From: Sipunculus nudus
Taxonomy: Eukaryota > Annelida > Sipuncula > Golfingiida > Sipunculidae
Assembly (NCBI GenBank): GCA_026874595.1
Contig: CM049320.1
Span: 9,429,464-9,493,463 of the forward strand
DNA length: 64,000 nt
Reading direction: 5' to 3'
In this document: piece by piece, positions 24,180 to 36,673 of the stretch
How positions within the stretch are numbered: position 1 is the stretch's first letter
How the letters are laid out: every line of letters starts with the position of its first letter
Made by a program: the position numbers and the translations under genes
The notes under the pieces: model-generated
Databases searched by the model: none
What the model was told of the DNA's origin: nothing
Seen by the model: the letters and a program-made list of their open reading frames with translations, nothing else

Positions 24180-24342
24180 GTAAGCATCGCTCGGCTCGGT
24201 TCTGCTTGACCTTGTCTCGACTGATTACACATGATATATTAACGTCCATATTAAATAAATGAATAAGCTATATAATTTGGTAATGGTTCAAACTTAAAAT
24301 GACTATGATAACTGCCTTTAAGGTTGACCATATATATACAAG

Positions 24343-24515
24343 AGCGGACCTAGGATTTTTTAAAGGGAAGGGTCCAGCCAAGGAAAACTAACAAGGAAAC
24401 ATATAAAGAGACCTCTGATTCAGAAAGAGGGAGGTCCAGGCGGGGAAAATTGGTTTAACGCCCTAAGAAAAGATTGTCGGACCCCCTGGACCATCCCCCC
24501 CCCCTCCGGGTCCGC
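24343..24515. mobile_element. Small MITE with AGCGGACC inverted ends
   Basis: It begins AGCGGACCTAGGATTTT and ends CCGGGTCCGCT, with internal G/C-rich blocks (GGGAAGGGTCCAG, GGACCCCCTGGACCATCC) also arranged as an imperfect inverted repeat. This pattern recurs widely in invertebrate genomes. The family is not named. Confidence 0.45.
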
Positions 24516-24597
24516 TACGGATACAGGCCTCATTGTGTACTGACGTTTATTACATGTTTGTGCAGTTTTAAAATTTCCTGTAAATATACCCTGGCAG

Positions 24598-24960
24598 ATT
24601 TTGTTGTCTTGTCATCTTGATGCCATGTTCCAGTATAAATAAAAACATCTCAGTTATTGTTGCCGCCATAAATTCCATAACTAATTTACTAAACAATGTT
24701 ATGGGCAGTTACGACTAAGACGTGAGCCGGGCATAAAGATAGTTATACTAAGTTATTTGTGAAAAATGGCAAATGAATTTCCATGATAAAAATTTTATTT
24801 AAAAAAAAAATCGTACATATAATTATATAAAAGTCATTGGGATTATGGTAATTGATTAACAAACATAAAATAAGATAATAAGATCAATTTTTCATAAATA
24901 AAAACATATAAGATTAACACTTTCTGACAGACGTAACAATTTATATTAAAATGTTGTAAT
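24598..24960. repeat. Left copy of a diverged local duplication
   Basis: It shares CCATAACTAATTTACT-, ATCGTACATATA- and ATTATGGTAATTGA-type blocks, in the same order and orientation, with 27,196-27,560. No function is recognised. Confidence 0.5.
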
Positions 24961-25958
24961 CATGGGCACATCCCTAGTAATATTATTAGTAGTAACAATA
25001 ATAATAATAACATTAATAATTATAATGATAAGTATTAAATCTTTGTGGTCGTCGTTGCATTGTGACTTTCTCCGTATTCCTCTTGGCAAATTGTAGCAGA
25101 ATATTTCAAGGTGGGGACACAGGGGGCGTGGGTGCTCGTCTACAAATTTAAATATAGGTACTTCAATTCTTCAGGGCAGATGTATATCAATAAAATTTTT
25201 GTCAGAATCCACGATAGGTCACCTAAACCTATTTTTAGTTCTGGATGGTGTTTATTGGCGTTTAATGCTTTCTTACTGCTCCATCAGGCTGCTGCACCTA
25301 TACCCACATGTCTCTGAATTGCTAAATATTGAAATTTTAGTCTTAGTTTTATAAAAAGAATTAAACATAGGAACTTCATTTCTTCAGGGCCTATAAGTCT
25401 AGTTATATAGCAACCAACTCTCGGTCAGGTTCGAGGCAGGTCATTTATTCCCTCAAATTTCATACAGGTATCTGGTTTTACAGGTAATACCCTTCAGAGT
25501 GTTTCTCATCATACAAATCTATATCACTTTCCTTATAAGACTTTTAAAGGTACAACATGTTTCTCTCGTTCACGTTTACCACTTCTACTAGAGACATTTG
25601 TACAGAGATACACGATGTGAGAACAGATATTCCGTACTTATCATTGTTACGCCATTACACAAGTGAGGATTTTACTTCAGCTGTTGGTGATATTTCAGTT
25701 TTCAATTGGCCGTAACCCGAACTTCGCCTTTAAAAATGATTTTTTTTTAATTTGCTATAAAACGAACACGATATGTCTTTGTTAATATAACGGCCAAGAT
25801 CATTTAGTTTCAGTCGGATACAGCAGATTGCGACAATGTGACGAAAAAGGTCAATAATGTTCGATGGTATACATCGGTTCAGAGAATGTATAAACAGGCA
25901 GTGAATCTAAAGCACAAAATGATCATAAGAATGTGTGTTTTTACAATCAAAGGACTAA

Positions 25959-26121
25959 AAGGGTTGCGTTGCTGAGGTAAATTCACATATTAACGATCTG
26001 GACCAAGAACTTTCCCAACTAAACACAGCGGCAGAAATCATGGAAGGTCGTCAGATTAAACTCGAAAAATGCACCTGCTACGATTGCGCCATGATGCCGG
26101 CACGCCGACTCTACGATCGGT
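25959..26121 (+). other. Short coding-like segment with heptads and CTCYDC
   Basis: An open stretch reads HINDLDQELSQLNTAAEIM and continues to KCTCYDCAMMPARRLYDR before TGA. It has hydrophobic residues spaced like a short coiled coil, then a CXCXXC cluster. Splice sites at its ends are weak, and no family is assigned. It could be an orphan exon or chance. Confidence 0.2.
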
Positions 26122-26208
26122 GACGACTAAGGCAGACTTTTCTGAGTATACGACCAGCTGGCTGTCAGAGCGCCGTTACAACCTTCTTCCAGGAACTCAC
26201 CTTAAGGT

Positions 26209-26340
26209 GCCATGACGATGTAAAATATTTTCGTCATTTCTGACAACGCCTCATGGCTTACATGTACGCTGTCACTTGACAGAAACCAAACCAATCGTTT
26301 GCTTAGTTCGCATTCTTTCCAAGAACGCCTAACAAAAGCG
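26209..26340. repeat. Second copy of the repeat at 10,010-10,140
   Basis: ATTTTCGTCATTTCTGACAA, CGCCTCATGGCTTACATGTA and following blocks match the SLC5 intron copy in order. A palindrome lies shortly after it (26,484-26,518: CTCATAACCATA paired with TATGGTTGTGAG). Confidence 0.5.
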
Positions 26341-26519
26341 AAAAAAAAAAGTTTTAGCCCTGCATGTAAAATACCCCCCTTCACCCCCCCCCCGCATGTT
26401 TGTTGAATTTCTGACTTCTTTAATACAAGTGTTGCTCGAACGGGTAACTGGACACATTCAACTTGCACGCGATACAGGGAATTACTCATAACCATAGTTT
26501 ATATTATGGTTGTGAGTTT

Positions 26520-27195
26520 ACATGTATTCTTTTGTTCTAATTCCTATTACTAGCCTAATGTTAAGATAATGGATTGTTAACAACGATATGAATGCAAAAT
26601 GTTGGAAGACCACTTTGATGCATTCCTCGATGTGACTTGTATCACAACTAGAGTATGGTTAAACGGCCTAATTTTAATGCCTACTCAATCGGGTTGTCAC
26701 GGCTACGAATGTCTGCGATTAATGACGGTTAAATCGGTAAATCGCGATTTATCACGATGCCGGGTTTTTATGACAGATTGGGACAAACCATGAGATATCG
26801 AAGCAATATCGTAGCAAAACCATTACGACGTCCTGCGAAAATAACAAAAATGGCCTGCGACTGCCGAGGATAAACCATGATTGATACTGATTGGCCCAAA
26901 GACTGCCTTCAGGTTAATGACGATCGATTATCGAATGATCTACGATTTAAAAAAAATCGTCGCTCTCCACGACAATTATAAACATGGTCCTCCCATAACC
27001 TACCATCAACTATCCCGACCTCCGCGATTCACAACGACTCCGCCAAGACCTTGATCCCGACCACCACAATTTCCTAAATCGTATCTAAATCGTAAACAAA
27101 TCGTGGTGTGATAGGGGCTTATATAATGACGGCTACGAATGATTACGAATCAAGTAATCCCTCAGTATTCCTTAGTTCCGCTGAGCAGGGACAGA
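26520..27195. other. Intergenic, repeat-like
   Basis: GGCTACGAATG occurs in direct orientation near 26,700 and again near 27,130, bounding a stretch rich in short ATCGCGAT/ACGATT motifs. This is possibly a degraded non-autonomous element; no coding is seen. Confidence 0.3.
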
Positions 27196-27560
27196 TGGCG
27201 TAGCTTGTGTTGTCTCATCAACTCGGTAGGCTTTGTCAGTATAAATAAAGAAATTTCATCCATTGTTGCCTCCGTCATAAATTATGTAACTGATTCACTG
27301 AGAAACGTTATGGATAGTTTGAAGTACGACGGGAGCAAGATTAATAGAAAGCCGGTTTGTTATATCTGAATAATGGCAAACTTGCTGGACCAAATAATAT
27401 GATCTCAGATTTATTAAAAATCATCGTACATATATACAGTATCATAGTATTTGGATCATGGTAATTGACAAACATGAAATATGATAAAAAGATAATTTTG
27501 TCCGTGGTTAAAACAAAACAGCAGACAAGCACTTGATGATAAGCCTTATATATTTATATT
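27196..27560. repeat. Right copy of the diverged local duplication
   Basis: Colinear with 24,598-24,960. A 76-codon open frame ending at 27,369 covers part of it, but the left copy does not keep that frame open, so coding is not supported. Confidence 0.5.
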
Positions 27561-30000
27561 AAAAGAATCTAATCATATTAATATTTCACTCAGAACTGAA
27601 TTAAACTGATAACTTGAGATATATCAAACCTTGCGAGTATTCATACTTTATGACATCAAAAACAATTTCCGAAATAATGATATGGGAGATTCTCTTATCC
27701 AGGTTTGATAATGTTCCGTGAAAGATCAACACACCAACCATTCGATACATGTTGACATGTGTATTAACAAAGTGTACATATTTACAAAGCCAAGTTGATT
27801 TGAGTTTTCATTAACAGATTTTCATTGACTATTTTCTTAGGCCACATTAAAAACAAAAAAATCGACCACGAAAATGAACCGACTGCGTGATTATTTTCTT
27901 TTTTCTGTGAAAATATACCGGTCAACCAAAATACTTGGAATTTGCAAGCTGGCAGAAAGATAACAAAGAGTTTTTGCATCAGTTCTTGAAACGGCGCATG
28001 CGCACAACACAGAGTTCATTTCATTTTTAAAGATATTTTCAGGATTAAGTCTTACTTTGACCGGATGAGGAAGAAACCCCAATAAGCACCAATACAGCGG
28101 ACATGATCCGCAAAATATAGCAGCGGCCTTTCTTGGGACAATCTAATATTTTTCCAGTTGTTATAAAACAGAATGCTCCATGAATTGACTTTGTCCTGCC
28201 GGTTTTTTTTTCTCATGAGACACTGCTACTTTAGGACAATCATAACCGGGTGTCATTTTGCTTCTCGTTCCATATTTCAAGGGCTTGGTTGACGTAACCA
28301 TTCTTTTCTACCTACGCAATATCCTCCTGGATTTAACAGAATGTTATTTATTTTGTACCATTAATAAACAGGAAAAATGCTGATTTTGTTATACAAGTAT
28401 ATTTTAGCATGATTGATAAGATATATTTGAGATCCAATCTGCTTTTCACAACATGGGCTCTCAAATCGTTACCAACATCAAACTGTGCATGTGCATATAT
28501 GCAACTACTTAAATACCAATTAGTAAATAATGTGCAAATTTCAAAATCCGGTGGAAAATTCACAAAAGTAATAAAATTTCCAAGGGAGAAAATTGTATAG
28601 TAAAACCATCCCTAACGACCACCTCGGTTTGGCACCCCTCGACCACTTGTTCAGTTATCCGTGTTCTTTGTTTCCTTCTCGAACAGTTTATCTCTCTTAT
28701 CTGACCTAGAAACTCTAATTTATTTTTTAAATTGGATCTTTATTTCTTATCGTGATTCCTTATATATCTAAATCGGAAAGTCGATTTTTCTGATCGGGTT
28801 CTTCATTACCCTAACGAGAAAAAAGATGTTTCTGTTATCTGAATCTTTATTACTCCTTCCTTGGATGTGTGTTTCTGTTTCTCCTGTCTTTAATATACGG
28901 ATATTATTATATATTTGATCTTTATTTGTTTTCAAAACTTGGAAGTGTTTCTCTCTTATGGGTGATATAGTTTCTCTTAAACGGCAAGTTTTTTTTTTCC
29001 TAACGAGACGTTTGTTTGTCTTATCACGGATGCTTATTTCCAGTATCTAGGATTGTGCTGATTATTTTTACTCAAACAGAATGCTTTACTTCGATTACCC
29101 GCAAAAATTTTTTTCTGCCATCCCGGAATCTTGTATTTCCTTGTGTTAAAAATGTTTACCGCTCGTATCTTGCATTTTTTTTGTTTAATTGTACTCTTGT
29201 TACCAACAAGAGGGTATATTCATTTGAGTCTTGTATTTTCCTCAAAAACACGTAATCATATTCTAATCTCTAACTTATTCGGCTAAATGAATATTTCAAC
29301 TATACAACTTCTGTAAGACCAAAACTTTCAATATTTTGGCTACTGCCAGTACACGAGTTCGTGGGTGTACATATTGATAATACTAAAAAATAAGAAAATA
29401 TCCTTAATAAAATTTAGCCGGCTCATTACTAGATACAATAGGAGAATTTGTTTAAATTTACTTTTTTTATTTTATATTAACGTAAGACTTAATTTGATAT
29501 ACGCATAATTTTTCTACAAAGTCATTATACAGATTAATAGAAATTGCAATAGAGATATTTAATCTAATATTATAACATTTGTTTGAGTCCTCATTCTCCA
29601 AAACTGTGTTATGGGTATTGCCATTTTCGAAAGGGAAAGTTAAACTATGATTACACCAAAGCATCGTTACGAAAAATGGAGCACACCCAGGACGCAAATA
29701 GCATTCCCTTTGACTGCACGTCAAGGACAAAAAAGTTTTTGTTTTTTAACAATCGTCTATTTGGTTCGCTCTCCAGACACCCCGAAACAAGGCAGGCCCT
29801 GTCCTGATGAAAGGATTAAAAAAGAACTTTTTAGGGGCTTTGTTGTTATTCCATTGTTATGTGGTACCATAGCTACGTAGATTGCGGCGAGGACCCCACA
29901 GGTCACCGATCGTGAGGATACCGGTGAAGCGTAACACCAGAAAAGGACAACAGACATACAATGAAAACAAAGGAGAACCCGTATTGTAATTATTCAGTGA
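27561..30000. other. Intergenic, no gene seen
   Basis: AT-rich. It contains an exact palindromic NRF-1-type site GCGCATGCGC at 27,994-28,003 and T-rich, low-complexity sequence at 28,650-29,230. Short open frames lack any family resemblance. Confidence 0.5.
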
Positions 30001-30040
30001 AAAAAACCCCTTAACTGGAACTTGTTCTTTTGCAAACGGT

Positions 30041-30070
30041 GCGACGTCACGTCGCGGTCGACTATAAAAG
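30041..30070 (+). promoter_or_regulatory. Promoter-like block: inverted CGTCA-type site plus TATA box
   Basis: GCGACGT-C-ACGTCGC (30,041-30,055) is a perfect inverted repeat around one base and contains a CRE-like CGTCA. Eight bases later is TATAAAAG (30,063-30,070), a consensus TATA box, in a locally CpG-rich patch. Transcription would start near 30,095. A 70-codon frame (ATG at 30,160, stop at 30,367-30,369) and a GTAAGT donor at about 30,383 follow. The product is unrecognised. Confidence 0.4.
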
Positions 30071-30399
30071 TGTCACATGCCAAATCTCGTTAGGGCTGCA
30101 ATTATTAACTGAGCTGTCACAAGGCCTGGTTTTGGACATTGCTTCGTCATTCTTTGAGGATGGACTTTTATTACCGTGAACGGCTCCTACACAGCCCCAG
30201 GGGCCATACGCGCACTAATACTCTGGAACTATGTGATTGTTTTCATGATTTGGAGATACGTGCAGCGATTTTGCTTAAGGACGACTTGGAGAGAACGTTG
30301 TTTTGTAGAGGAGCAAGTGGTGGACTGATGCTAATGAAAAGGGCTCGATATATTCAGAGAGAAGTTTAAGGCGGTGTGTGCGTGGTAAGTTGGCGAGGA

Positions 30400-31850
30400 C
30401 CAGTGATGGCTGTATCACAGGTTGTAATATCGTCAAGTGGACAGTATAAACTATGAAAGTACGTTGGGTGATCCCGCTTTGCCGAATTCAGATCAATATG
30501 GCTACGGGGAAATTTTTGCACGCAGTTATAGACAGCCAAGTGGATGTAGAGTCCGATCTCCCCATTTAGAAATAGCAGACGGGTTCTGTGGTAATTCTAT
30601 ATGGGATGATAACTTTGTAGGTCTTTCGTTAATAACTTTTTTTTCAAATTAACTGTCTTGTTTCCTTTTGTCAGGAAGCTAAGAGTTACGGCTGACTGTG
30701 TGTAGTTATCGCAACTCCCCAGCACTTAATTCGGGACAACGTAAGTGCAATATTTTAGCAGGTACCACTTTCTTTCAAGGAGAAGACACTATTTTAAAAG
30801 AGAAGTTTCTTTGTTTCTGATCTGTCAAGCATTCGTAAAATCGGACCTCCTGTCAGGCGGCCATGTAATTGTAAATGCAGACACGTTTACTGTTTACTAT
30901 CACACAGAACAATAACAAGTTGATAAACAGTTCAGCCCCTATACTTAGATGAGTTTGCCTGGAAACGTTTGTATAAACAAAAAGTGAACAACTAGTGTGA
31001 AGGGAAGGTATAATATGTCCCTTCGATATATCTCACATGTCACCATCTAGTGGATGTTTGAGAATTGCAGTCCGTGGCTCCAGTCGCTATGAAAAAAACA
31101 CTCCCCAGACTAATACGTCGTGCATATAACAAGTTAAACTTTATATCCTGATATATCTAGGCATATCATATAATTATCATATTAGGTATCATGTTTTATC
31201 ACTGTCGCTTGCTCGAATTTATTGCCTTTGATCATGTCGACAACTCCACAACAATCACCTCTATAACATCGTTATAGGGTCTTAATAAATTATCTTATAT
31301 CATAATTAGTTAGTCTCAAGTAATAAACATTTCACCCTGACTCGAATGATGAATATGCATAGTCCTTTATGCCCATTCACACGTCTCAGTTTAACTTAGT
31401 ATATAATGAAAATCACATTTTTAGCGTCATAATGTACTCTGTGACAGTGTCGTACCCATGACAACAAAATACCCAGCAAGTGTTAAAAAGTAAATGTGCA
31501 GGCGTCTTCAATTATTTTATGTTTATCCAGTAATATACGGCGACTTTACCTTTATACTTAGATATATCATTTATAGCTGAGAGTGCTCTTTACGTACATA
31601 ATTTTAGCGGAGATTATTTACAGCTACAAGGCAACTTCTTCTTTATTCTTCGTTTTCGTCAGAAAACAAGTTTTTTTTATCGTCATATATATTGTTAATG
31701 TTACCCTTACAGAATTTCCTTCAGACCACAATGGTTTAATCAAAGCTTTATTTGTACATTTGTATTCTTAACATCAAATATGAAGCCGAGTACAGTACAT
31801 TTTATTTTCTGATTATTATACGGCTTTTCTTACATTAAAATCATCAAACG
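30400..31850. other. Intergenic upstream of the FMO cluster
   Basis: No FMO first exon and no other gene is visible here, so FMO copy A has either lost its first exon or keeps one too diverged to see. Confidence 0.4.
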
Positions 31851-31856
31851 TGCCTC

Positions 31857-32208
31857 GATATAGGCATGAGGTCGTATTGGTGAAGAAAGCCCCTGGTTTC
31901 AATCTGACCGGATGATGGGTTCTAACAGTCAGAGATACAACAACCAAGAAAGTAACAGAAGAGAAGTTCGACTTTGTCTTGGTTGTAGAGGTCACCATGC
32001 AGATACGAAAAACGTAAGATTTTACGACCAGGAAATGTTCAAAGAAGTAATATTGCACACTCGTGACTTGAAGAGAGGAACTGAATTCACTGGTACCTTG
32101 TGATTGTAGTCGGGATGGGTAACTCTGCTATGGACGCCGATTCTGAGATAGCCCCTACTGAGGAACAAGGAATTACCCTTCAGCTATCCTCGGCTTTTCC
32201 ATTAACTT

Positions 32209-32250
<42 letters not shown>

Positions 32251-34260
32251 GTGTGTGTGTACATTAATTGATTAGGGACCTATTCAGCGAGATTTTTATT
32301 TCAGTACCATAGAATAATTGAAGACCAAGTTAAATATATTTGCTTGTACATGTATATCGGCATTAAACAAATAGTAAGATCATGATTGTAAAGGCTGAGC
32401 ATCGGAACCGTACATTTGATGGATTAATATACATGTACCTTCAAGTATGGCATGAATATTAATATTATAGTCAACTTAATTTAAGACAAAATTTAAGAAC
32501 ATAGGTTACCTTTTTTTCTATTAGATTTATCTGAGCACAAGGAGAGGCACATGGACCGGGTCGGGCAAGGAGGACTTCCTGAAGACATAACTTATAATTC
32601 CAGGATAAAGGACCTCATGGACCGATGTTTTCCTTCTTTTGTTAAAAAGGCAGCAATTAAAGATTTGAAAAAAAAACGGTTTGAACATGCTCTGTATGGC
32701 TTACTGCCTGAACATGGACCCCGCCAAGCCCATCCTTTAATTAGTGACTTCATCCCAGGGCTGTTACTTCGCGGAGCTGTTATCATTTAACCTGATATTA
32801 AACGATTCACTCCAGATGGTGTACAGTTCGTCGAAGGGACTTTTGTGGACAACATTGACACTATCATCACCTGTACTGGATACACGTTTTGATTTCCCTT
32901 CACTGATGCATCAGTCATTAAATGAAAACCAAGTCGAACTTCACAAATTTATGTTTCCTCCAAAGTTGGGGAAGACCACCATGGCTGTAATAGGCTGTAT
33001 CCAGCTGCTCGGGTTCTTAATGCCAATAACTGAACTCCAGGCTCGTCTTGGGGCTCGTTTATTCAAGGTAATTTTAATCTTATTATCTGTCAAGTATACG
33101 GAACAAATTCCCAAAATTTCTAACGGCGAAATTTAAAAGCATTTGGATACGCTAATTTTCACTTCGGTAAAACTGGTATCAAGCATGTTATTTATTAAAC
33201 ATAAGTTATTCTAGTGTGTATATATTCTAACACCTATACCGAATGAATTTAGAAATGGTGGGTTATTTTATAAATTAAATAGGTCATGTACATGCTTAAT
33301 CAAATAAGCTCTCCATACTTCATGTGCACTTGAAACCTCTAAATGCCATCTCACAGCCATACACTAATTACTGAGTAAGTTGCTGCTGGAAAATTTTTTT
33401 TTTAATCTTAATGCATGAAATATGATAACCATTTGCTCAATATTTGTGTTCTGTGTCACTACCAACCCTCTTCATCCGTTCATAGAATCGCTCTATGCTG
33501 AATAGAGTACGGTAGAAAATGTAACTGCTTATTTATTCCAAGAACGGAAACTAAATATGTATTCAAAGCAAGTAATATGTCGAATGAGTTTTTATTTGGT
33601 GCAAATATGAAGAAATCAATAAAAAAGCAAATAATGGAATCATTTTAATGTCATGCTGTTTCAGGGGAAGTTGAAACTGTGTAGCTAGAACGTGATGTTA
33701 GAAAATTTATAAGACAAACAAGATGCCATTGAAGCGCGTTACGTCAAGTCAACAAGTCACACAATACATGTAGATTATGTGGACTACTTGGATGAACTGG
33801 TTGGATGTAAGCTTAACTTCTGTAAGTGGCAGGAAGCAAGAATAATTACTTAAACACATCAGTCCTTACACATCTCACTCACTGCACGTGCATTAACGCC
33901 AATCTCTCGGTTTTAGTCTGCTGACCTATTATTTACGTTCATGTGAGCATTAACTGGTATCAGGCTAGTGCTTCCACGAGCCAATCTTTGTCGTTACGGA
34001 TAAGAAAGAAGATCTAAATTAATTTGACATTTCCCAGTGCGAAACGTATAATCAGTCGATTAAAGCTATATTGGAGGTCAATATATGTTGAGGGTAAGAA
34101 TTTTTTTTATCTCAAAGGGCCTAACTTTTATTCTCGTATATATGAGATGTCTCTAATTTTCTCGACAGGGAGATACTTCGTTCAGATAATTGATTTGGCG
34201 CGCCATCTTTTTGGTCCATGTACACCAATTCAATCGTGGCTCATAATGAGGAAACATGAT
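31857..34260 (+). pseudogene. Flavin-containing monooxygenase pseudogene, copy A
   Basis: It aligns with copy B exon by exon. Exon 2 is about 31,857-32,164, with a premature TGA and a one-base loss before the GHH-like segment. Exon 3 is 32,525-33,067 (DHALYG-like FEHALYGLLPEHGPRQAHP, then TAA after GAVII, and more stops). Exon 4 is about 33,665-33,821 (TAG early, then VDYLDELVGCK-like sequence). Exon 5 is about 34,169-34,245 (FGPCTPIQ). No first exon with the FAD-binding motif is seen. Splice sites are mostly kept (CTATTAG, TTTCAG, GTAATT). Known: FMOs oxygenate soft nucleophiles using FAD and NADPH at the ER membrane. This copy cannot make one. Confidence 0.85.
32211..32262. repeat. (TA)n(GT)n microsatellite
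   Basis: Lies in the intron of FMO copy A between exons 2 and 3. Confidence 0.9.
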
Positions 34261-35548
34261 TACAACATGCAAGTAGTACTCCCATGAGCGCAGAAATTAA
34301 TTTAATATGTCACCCAGTAGCGAAAAAGCACGTGTTTTAACCTTAAAGAAATAACAGGGGGATAGTCCTTACTGCATGCTTCCCCCTTAATGCTTGCTAC
34401 TAACATCAGGCTTGTATAATAAGCGCGTGTGAACAACATTCAAACCACGTTATTTCCCACCAAAAAAGGAATCAAAAAGGTATTTGGATTCCATGCGTGC
34501 CAGTTGGACAAATGACAGTTTTTTGAACGACCGAAGAAAAATAAACCATATGGAAAGCCCACAATATGATGGTATGGGGAAATCTGACAAGTTTAAGTCA
34601 ATTTGCACGAAGCTTGGACCTCAAAGCTAGAAACCCCCTAAAGTTTAAAGTAAAACCGCAATAGAACCAACAGAACACAAAAATTGTACTCAAAATTAAC
34701 GTCAACAAGGTATGAGCACAACAACAATGATGAATGCGTTCAGGTCTCCAATCAGTCCTTGTTTTTTTCAAATTAATGAGAACGGTATAATTTAGTATGT
34801 CTCGGATGTTAATTTTTCAAATGGTAAAATTATTTATGTTATATTCTTAAAATGGCACCATATATAACATTATATATTATGATTAAGTATAATAGCCTTC
34901 CAATACTCGAATAACGGACATTCAAGTGAAAATCTCAACATTTTTATTTTAGATCAGAATTGGTAAGACTACATGTCTATTGTGCATGTCATTTCTCTTT
35001 TGAACTTCATTTTAGTATAATGGAGAATATTTAATTGGTCTCATCACTGGTACACAGACTTTTAATTAATCTTCAGATTTACGCTGTATTTATAAAAATA
35101 TATTTGATAGATCATATTCTACATTCTATATAAACTAATAAAATTATATTCAATGGAGAAGTCATTTATTTTTAGTCTCCATTTTTATAAATTTTTTGAG
35201 GTAATCTCTGCTAATAAATATTTCCCCTTCACTAGTGATCTTCTCATATATGCACAGCCACACGTCTCTGGCTTTTTTAAAAGGTAATGCAGATTGTTGT
35301 ATCCCTCATGACATAAGTACAAGCCTTAATAAGATGCAGTTTTAATGATATGAATATGCAAGTCACGATAATTTGTCAAATTGACATGAATTCATTTTTT
35401 GTTATACTATTATTGCCCGATATCGTGTAAGAGTGCCTTTATATATATTTGTTTTTGCAGTACACGATAAAACCGAAAGTCTCCAATTATTTAACCTGAT
35501 TAAAGTCTAAGATATTTTCTTTGAAAACTATACATTTGCCCCGTATGA
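34261..35548. other. Spacer between FMO copies A and C
   Basis: AT-rich; no coding segment or structured repeat noticed. Confidence 0.5.
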
Positions 35549-36673
35549 ATGGCCGGACGCGTTGCTATTATCGGTATTGGGACCAGTGGCCTTCAAGCCA
35601 TCAGGTATTGTCATTAACTTATATTCAGACAAGATTCATGCACAGAGACAACTGTTCTTTTCTTTTAAAGTCTATGAGAGCACATGGATACATCGGGTTG
35701 CTTTGGATGCGCGTTACGTCAATTCCACACGCCACACAATTCAAGTGGGTTATTGCCGTACATGGACGTACTGACAAATCTGGTCGGATGTAAACCTTTA
35801 CTCTGTAAGTGGTAAGGAGACATGTACAACTTTTTAAAATAGATGATACAGAAATCATAAATAAAAAAAATAAGGAAATCATATATGTTTACCTTCATCA
35901 ACATTAATGGAGGTACGATCCACCTTCCATTGCTAAATTGTTTAGGACAATCAATTCCTAAATCAGCTTTATCACAAATAAATGTTGCTGTCTGGGGAAC
36001 ATCTCTTGTTGCTTTCACTGAGGGAATATGGCAGACACATGGGTTGTCTAAAACGTCTTCTTCATGAGCATGAGCTCTTCTGGGCCGCCCATCTTTCATT
36101 TTTGTTTCGTCTACTGACCTACACGAACGTTCTCGTGAGCCATGAATAGATTTAAAGCATTAACGAGAGTTAATATGTCAATTCTAAATAAGGAAATTTT
36201 GTTGTTACATATACTAAAAAGATGACAAAATTTATAGAATCAGATAAAACTACATTTGAACTATCTACTTTGATCGTAAACGTATTAAACGATAGTTGTA
36301 TGGGAGGGCAATTGTAGGTGAGTATAATGACATGTTTGTTTATGCGACACACTTATGTCAAAAGGACCACGTTTTAGTTCGCACTGATGTGACATGTCTC
36401 TTGTTTTATCGGACCAAATATCCAAGCCGAGTACAGACTCAAAGGTCCAAGGAAGTGGTCGAAAGCAGAAGCTAATATTTTTCGGACGCTGGGCAGAATC
36501 AGGTGTCTTTTCCAAACCAGGCTGGTGACAGGTCATAAAACAGATGATTTTATTTTCTCAGGCTCACAATGGCGCTCGTGGCAGCACTGGTGGAAGGCAT
36601 CAGTCTCATAACAAGGAAACAAGACTACAACAAGAAGGCAGTGCTCGACGGAGCGCAAGAATTCCTAAAATAG
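35549..36673 (+). pseudogene. FMO pseudogene, copy C: internally deleted chimera
   Basis: The ATG at 35,549 opens MAGRVAIIGIGTSGLQAI, the FMO N-terminus with its GXGXXG FAD motif. Homology stops after about 20 codons. The next recognisable part (about 35,705-35,808) is exon-4 sequence (NSTRHTIQV, then PYMD.L..LVGCKP after a frame change) followed by a GTAAGT donor. Exon 5 is at about 36,395-36,673 (EYRLKGPRKWSKAEANI, then a frame change, then MALVAALVEG...). Exons 2 and 3, with the NADPH site, are missing. The intact start codon here is useful because copy B has lost its own. Confidence 0.8.
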
